In this document: in pieces, positions 17,408-20,423 of the stretch
How positions within the stretch are numbered: the stretch's first letter is position 1
Layout: every line of letters starts with the position of its first letter
DNA from: Bacteroidales bacterium UBA6360
Lineage (GTDB): Bacteria > Bacteroidota > Bacteroidia > Bacteroidales > UBA932
Length of the DNA: 20,423 nt
Assembly (NCBI GenBank): GCA_002440085.1
Contig: DJRM01000002.1
Coordinates: forward strand, 3,198-23,620
Direction of reading: 5' to 3'
Position numbers and translations under genes: made by a program
The notes under the pieces: model-generated
Told to the model about the DNA's origin: nothing
What the model saw: only the letters and a program-made list of their open reading frames with translations
Databases searched by the model: none

Positions 17408-18874
17408 ATGTTTTCGTTTCTTATAAGTCTCGTTGCCCTCATTCTGGGCTATTTTATTTATGGACGGCTCGTTGAGCGCATCTTTGGTATTGATTCAACC
17501 AGAAGAACACCTGCTGTAACAAAGGCTGACGGAGTTGATTATGTGCCGATGCCGGCATGGAAGGTGTATATGGTCCAGTTTCTCAACATAGCAGGAACCG
17601 GACCTATTTTCGGAGCAATTATGGGCGCGAAGTTCGGCCCATCGTCCTACCTCTGGATTGTCTTCGGATGCATCTTTGCCGGAGCCGTGCATGATTTCTT
17701 CACCGGCATGCTCTCCATCCGCAACAACGGAGCGGGGCTCCCGGATCTTGTGGGCACATATCTCGGAAATGGAACGAAGAAGTTCATCCTTGCATTCTCA
17801 ATCATCGTTCTGATGCTCGTGGGCACGGTGTTCGTGTTCAGCCCCGCGCTGATTCTCGGCGACATCGCTGGCGACGGGTCGAAGATTGCGATTATGATTT
17901 GGGTCGGTGTCATATTCCTCTACTATCTTTTGGCCACGCTTCTTCCCGTCGATAAGATTATCGGGCGCATCTATCCGATTTTCGCCTTCGCCCTGCTCTT
18001 TATGGCGGTGGCGCTGATGGTCTGCCTTTTTGTCAAGTGGCCGTCACTGCCGGAACTCTGGGACGGGATAGGCAATCTCGGCGAGGCAAAGGGACTGCTG
18101 AAGGACCAGCCGATTTTCCCGTGCCTCTTCATCACTATTGCCTGCGGCGCGGTGAGCGGATTCCACGCGACTCAGTCTCCGCTGATGGCCCGCTGCCTCA
18201 CGGACGAGAAGCTCGGAAGGCCGGTGTTCTACGGGGCTATGATTACCGAGGGCATCGTGGCGCTCATCTGGGCTACGGTTTCTTCCTGGTTTTTCTTTGA
18301 CGGAGGCGCCGAGGCTGTGGGCTCCACGCTTCATGCCGCCGCACCGGAAGTCGTAGTGAACGTTTCCAAGAGCTGGCTGGGCGTACTCGGAGGCATTCTC
18401 GCGGTGCTCGGCGTAGTGGCGGCTCCTATCACGAGCGGCGACACGGCCTTCCGCAGCGCACGTCTGATTGTAGCGGATTTCCTGCACCTGAACCAGAGGT
18501 CCATCCGTAACCGTCTGATAATCAGTATTCCGCTCTTTGCTCTCGCAGGCCTGCTGCTCTGGTACAACATCGCTGACGAGGACGGTTTCAATGTCATCTG
18601 GCGCTACTTCGGCTGGGCCAACCAGACCCTTGCCGTCTTCATGCTCTGGACCGCCACGGCCTATCTCGTGAAGTCCAAGCCTAAGCACTCCGCAGCCTAT
18701 CTCTTGACGCTCATTCCCGCAGCCTTCATGACAGCCGTCTGCACCACCTACCTCTGCATAGCCAAGATAGGCTTCAACCTCCCGACTACATGGAACTGTG
18801 CCATAGGCTCCGTCACATTCCTCCTCTCCCTCATCCTCTTCTTCCTCTGGAAGCTCCGCCGTGACCGGAAATAA
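17408..18874 (+). CDS. cstA: CstA-family transporter (carbon starvation protein A)
   Basis: This 488-residue polytopic inner-membrane protein belongs to the CstA family, whose E. coli members (CstA, BtsT) take up pyruvate and have also been linked to peptide uptake. The start shows the family signature: a first helix, a cytoplasmic segment DGVDYVPMPAWKVYMVQFLN, then IAGTGPIFGAIMGAKFGP, GCIFAGAVHDFFTGMLSIRN and GAGLPDLVG. Later conserved parts are CGAVSGFHATQSPLMARCL, ITSGDTAFRSARL and FGWANQTLAVFMLW. It is shorter than the roughly 700-residue E. coli proteins, matching the compact form of the family. It has its own promoter, with an 81-nt gap after the previous gene, so it is probably regulated separately, perhaps by nutrient status through the upstream dyad. 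A terminator candidate lies about 160 nt downstream. Confidence 0.93.
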   Translation: MFSFLISLVALILGYFIYGRLVERIFGIDSTRRTPAVTKADGVDYVPMPAWKVYMVQFLNIAGTGPIFGAIMGAKFGPSSYLWIVFGCIFAGAVHDFFTGMLSIRNNGAGLPDLVGTYLGNGTKKFILAFSIIVLMLVGTVFVFSPALILGDIAGDGSKIAIMIWVGVIFLYYLLATLLPVDKIIGRIYPIFAFALLFMAVALMVCLFVKWPSLPELWDGIGNLGEAKGLLKDQPIFPCLFITIACGAVSGFHATQSPLMARCLTDEKLGRPVFYGAMITEGIVALIWATVSSWFFFDGGAEAVGSTLHAAAPEVVVNVSKSWLGVLGGILAVLGVVAAPITSGDTAFRSARLIVADFLHLNQRSIRNRLIISIPLFALAGLLLWYNIADEDGFNVIWRYFGWANQTLAVFMLWTATAYLVKSKPKHSAAYLLTLIPAAFMTAVCTTYLCIAKIGFNLPTTWNCAIGSVTFLLSLILFFLWKLRRDRK

Positions 18875-18881
18875 GCATGAG

Positions 18882-19104
18882 ATGGCTGTCGGAAAGTACA
18901 TCAGCATGATTCGGATCATTGTAGCTAATATGTGCGTTTCACGAGTTTCTGGATGACCATGAGAAGCAGATTGGCTATAAGCGTCACATGGACCTGTATT
19001 TTGATGGCATTCTTGGTCGAAACAAAAGTAGCGAAAAGGCTGGATCCCGGAAACAGGATTCAGCCTTAATTTTTAATGTCCGGGAAAAGTCTAGCGGACA
19101 GTGA
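18882..19104 (+). pseudogene. Possible frameshifted gene remnant
   Basis: A frame starting at ATG 18882 reads MAVGKYISMIRIIVANM and hits a stop at 18954. The +1 frame from about 18934 continues protein-like as FHEFLDDHEKQIGYKRHMDL, then YFDGILGRNK, and stays open to TGA 19102-19104. Skipping one T near 18933 would join them into a continuous peptide of about 70 residues. The part after GRNK runs through a terminator hairpin and is unlikely to be coding. I cannot name the parent gene; the C-terminal end of a lost regulator or transposase is possible. Confidence 0.3.
19036..19075 (+). terminator. Intrinsic terminator downstream of cstA
   Basis: AAGGCTGGATCC (19036-19047) pairs with GGATTCAGCCTT (19056-19067) over 12 positions, including one G-U, around an 8-nt loop. 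AATTTTTAA follows. The 5' side is preceded by an A-run, so it could also terminate leftward transcription. Confidence 0.75.
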
Positions 19105-19146
19105 TAAGTTTCTATCTTAAATTCCCACAATAGTCTGGATTTTTTA

Positions 19147-19154
19147 TACCTTTG
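19147..19154 (+). promoter_or_regulatory. Putative -7 promoter element of the TolB-like gene
   Basis: TACCTTTG fits the TAnnTTTG consensus and lies in an AT-rich tract. The -33 region is poor. Transcription from here would give a leader of roughly 260 nt before ATG 19424, unusually long compared with the other leaders in this window. Confidence 0.5.
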
Positions 19155-19261
19155 CATCGAAAATATAGCGAAAGTGTTTTCGTGTCCTTCATGGAAATGT
19201 GGAAGTTTTCAAAATCTCGGGATTACGAAATACGTCTCGCTCGCATTGACTATGCTGTATG

Positions 19262-19310
19262 CCTGCATCATATGCAGGTATGTACTCCATATCAATCCGA
19301 GTGTGGAGTA
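19262..19310 (+). repeat. Two tandem small hairpins in the leader
   Basis: CCTGCAT-CAT-ATGCAGG (19262-19278) is a perfect 7-bp dyad with a 3-nt loop. TACTCCA (19283-19289) and TGGAGTA (19304-19310) form a second 7-bp stem with a 14-nt loop. Both lie between the putative promoter and the TolB-like start, so they would be in its 5' leader. Neither is followed by a T-run. Confidence 0.4.
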
Positions 19311-19423
19311 TCAGTAGTTTATCGAGACCGGCTCTTCCACAGCCACCATGAGATAAGCGAAATGACCCCACACTTTCTTTGTACAATAATACTTGGTACG
19401 GGGTTCAGCCAGTGTAGAACATT

Positions 19424-20423
19424 ATGAACAAAAAGTTTGTTTTTATCATTCCGTTGATGCTCTCAGTGGCACTCAACGCGCAGACATTTGATTATTCCCT
19501 TCCGGTGCAGGAAGAGAGAGAACTTAATCTTGATTTGAAAAAAATCACTTCAGACGATGATTGTGTGTATATGCCGCCGGTTCGAAAAACATCCAACCTT
19601 AATTGGATGACAAATAACGTCATCGGGCTTGATCCAAACAGAAAGAATATATCATGGATTTCAGTGCGTAACAACAGCTCGAATATTTTTGTCCGGGCAT
19701 TGGACGGAGGCTCTGCACTACAAAGAACTAATCGCCAGAGCGTGTTGGACTTCAACTATTCACCGGATGGAAACAGATTCTGTTTTTCAGAAGCCAATGG
19801 ACAGACTAACAGGATTTTTACGACAGATGCAAATAAAGGCTATGTCTGCAAACAGATGACAAATGACGAGCGAGATTATTCTCCAATCTATTCAAGCGAC
19901 CAAAAGTATATCTTTTTTACGCGAAAAGAAAACAGAGGGGGATTCGGGATATGGAGATATGACTTGACGGAAAATTCGTTGTCATATATCACAAGTGGCA
20001 TCAATCCATACCCGATAAAGGGAACAACAGAGATTTTATGCGTCAGGACATCCAATAACGGTAAGAATGAAGTTTGGAAAATCAACTACGAAACAGGAGA
20101 CGAAGTATGCATTGTGTCTGATGCGGAAAGAAATTTCTCTTCTCCAACACTTTCCCCTGATGGTAAATGGATTCTAATGGTAGGAAGCAGCGAATTCCAA
20201 TTTAAACGTAAAAAATATCCAAATACCGATATTTTCGTATGTTCTATTGATGGAACGAATCTGACACAATTGACATATCATCCTGCGAATGACCTTAGTC
20301 CGCAATGGAGTAGCGATGGTAAATATATCTTTTTTGTTTCGGAGAGAGGAAGCAAGACAAAGACACCAAACATATGGAGACTATCATTTAATGTTAATAT
20401 ATATTGCTGTCCGCTAAAAATGA
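19424..20423 (+). CDS. Exported TolB/PD40-type beta-propeller protein, 3' end not in window
   Basis: From ATG 19424 the frame stays open for 333 codons to the window edge. A signal peptide (MNKKFVFIIPLMLSVALNAQ, probable cleavage after LNA) is followed by repeats typical of TolB-like WD40/PD40 propellers: FNYSPDGNRFCFSEANG, YSPIYSSDQKYIFFTRKENR, SSPTLSPDGKWILMVG, DIFVCSIDGTNLTQLTYHP and LSPQWSSDGKYIFFVSERG, with NIWRLSF after the last. The propeller probably sits in the periplasm or on the surface; the ligand is unknown. TolB-like repeats also occur in exported peptidases, and a C-terminal enzymatic domain could lie beyond the window. The coding sequence is clearly AT-richer than its neighbours, suggesting separate acquisition. 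The last residues (NIYCCPLKM) no longer look like a propeller repeat, so the gene may be interrupted near 20400. Confidence 0.82.
   Translation, partial: MNKKFVFIIPLMLSVALNAQTFDYSLPVQEERELNLDLKKITSDDDCVYMPPVRKTSNLNWMTNNVIGLDPNRKNISWISVRNNSSNIFVRALDGGSALQRTNRQSVLDFNYSPDGNRFCFSEANGQTNRIFTTDANKGYVCKQMTNDERDYSPIYSSDQKYIFFTRKENRGGFGIWRYDLTENSLSYITSGINPYPIKGTTEILCVRTSNNGKNEVWKINYETGDEVCIVSDAERNFSSPTLSPDGKWILMVGSSEFQFKRKKYPNTDIFVCSIDGTNLTQLTYHPANDLSPQWSSDGKYIFFVSERGSKTKTPNIWRLSFNVNIYCCPLKM

Larger units (their letters stand above)
18875..19423. other. 549-nt stretch without a convincing gene
   Basis: This interval holds a frameshifted coding remnant (18882-19104), a hairpin terminator (19036-19075), a TAnnTTTG promoter motif (19147-19154) and two small dyads (19262-19310). 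Open frames are present but short and unconvincing; the longest on the + strand (19152-19427, 91 codons) overlaps the next start codon by ATGA but has no recognisable features. The stretch looks like a junction between the conserved GC-rich operon region and AT-richer accessory DNA. Confidence 0.6.
19092..20416. repeat. 10-bp inverted repeat pair around the TolB-like gene
   Basis: TAGCGGACAG (19092-19101) and CTGTCCGCTA (20407-20416) are exact reverse complements flanking 1305 bp that contain the AT-rich TolB-like gene. They could be ends of mobile elements, but the match stops at exactly 10 bp on both sides, and a 10-bp match within this distance is not rare by chance. Confidence 0.25.

Noticed and set aside
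18044..18919. 291-codon open frame on the minus strand opposite cstA
   Set aside because: It is highly charged, lacks any recognisable motif and lies wholly opposite a well-supported membrane-protein gene; it is a codon-bias shadow.
19152..19427. 91-codon + strand frame overlapping the TolB-like start by ATGA
   Set aside because: The overlap is suggestive, but the product (many His, Cys and Arg, no hydrophobic core or signal) looks non-coding, and its start lies inside the promoter motif.
1..20423. CRISPR arrays, tRNA or rRNA genes
   Set aside because: No regularly spaced direct repeats, tRNA cloverleaf sequences or rRNA segments were seen on either strand.

Overview
The window looks like chromosomal DNA of a gut-type member of the Bacteroidales (phylum Bacteroidota). 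The evidence is an adjacent SusC/SusD pair, many lipoprotein signal peptides, the Bacteroidota -7 promoter motif TAnnTTTG instead of a sigma70 -10 box, and an absence of Shine-Dalgarno sequences. Most of the window is GC-rich by eye, which would fit an Alistipes/Rikenellaceae-like or related lineage better than classical Bacteroides, but the genus is a guess. All recognised genes are on the + strand.

Layout. (1) 74-1660 encodes a sodium:solute symporter, closed by a strong intrinsic terminator (1682-1719). (2) 1785-17326 is one closely spaced gene cluster that starts behind a TAnnTTTG promoter. In order it encodes a LacI-type regulator fused in frame to a sugar-binding-like module and an FAD-dependent oxidoreductase; a lipoprotein GH3 glycosidase; an unassigned lipoprotein; a SusC-type TonB-dependent transporter; its SusD-type lipoprotein partner; a 46-codon micro-ORF; a lipoprotein metallophosphoesterase; and a lipoprotein with a fimbrillin-like N-terminus and a beta-helix-like C-terminus. 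(3) 17408-18874 is a CstA-family transporter gene with its own promoter and a 19-nt perfect dyad placed like an operator. (4) 18875-20423 is different in character. It has about 550 nt with no convincing gene (a frameshifted coding remnant, a terminator, a promoter motif and hairpins), then an AT-richer gene for an exported TolB/PD40 beta-propeller protein that runs off the window.

How it may work together (inference). The cluster reads as a small polysaccharide-utilisation locus. SusD and SusC would bind and import an oligosaccharide or glycoside, the GH3 enzyme would release terminal sugars, and the phosphoesterase may remove phosphate groups. The symporter and CstA could take up small products, but each has its own transcription signals. 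No ECF sigma/anti-sigma pair, hybrid two-component sensor or SusR-like regulator is present, so the LacI fusion is the only candidate regulator.

The most unusual feature is that fusion. A complete LacI-type repressor is joined to a complete FAD oxidoreductase whose relatives, as I recall them, are usually exported. This suggests a cytoplasmic 'trigger enzyme' that could sense and oxidise the same ligand, comparable in concept to PutA.
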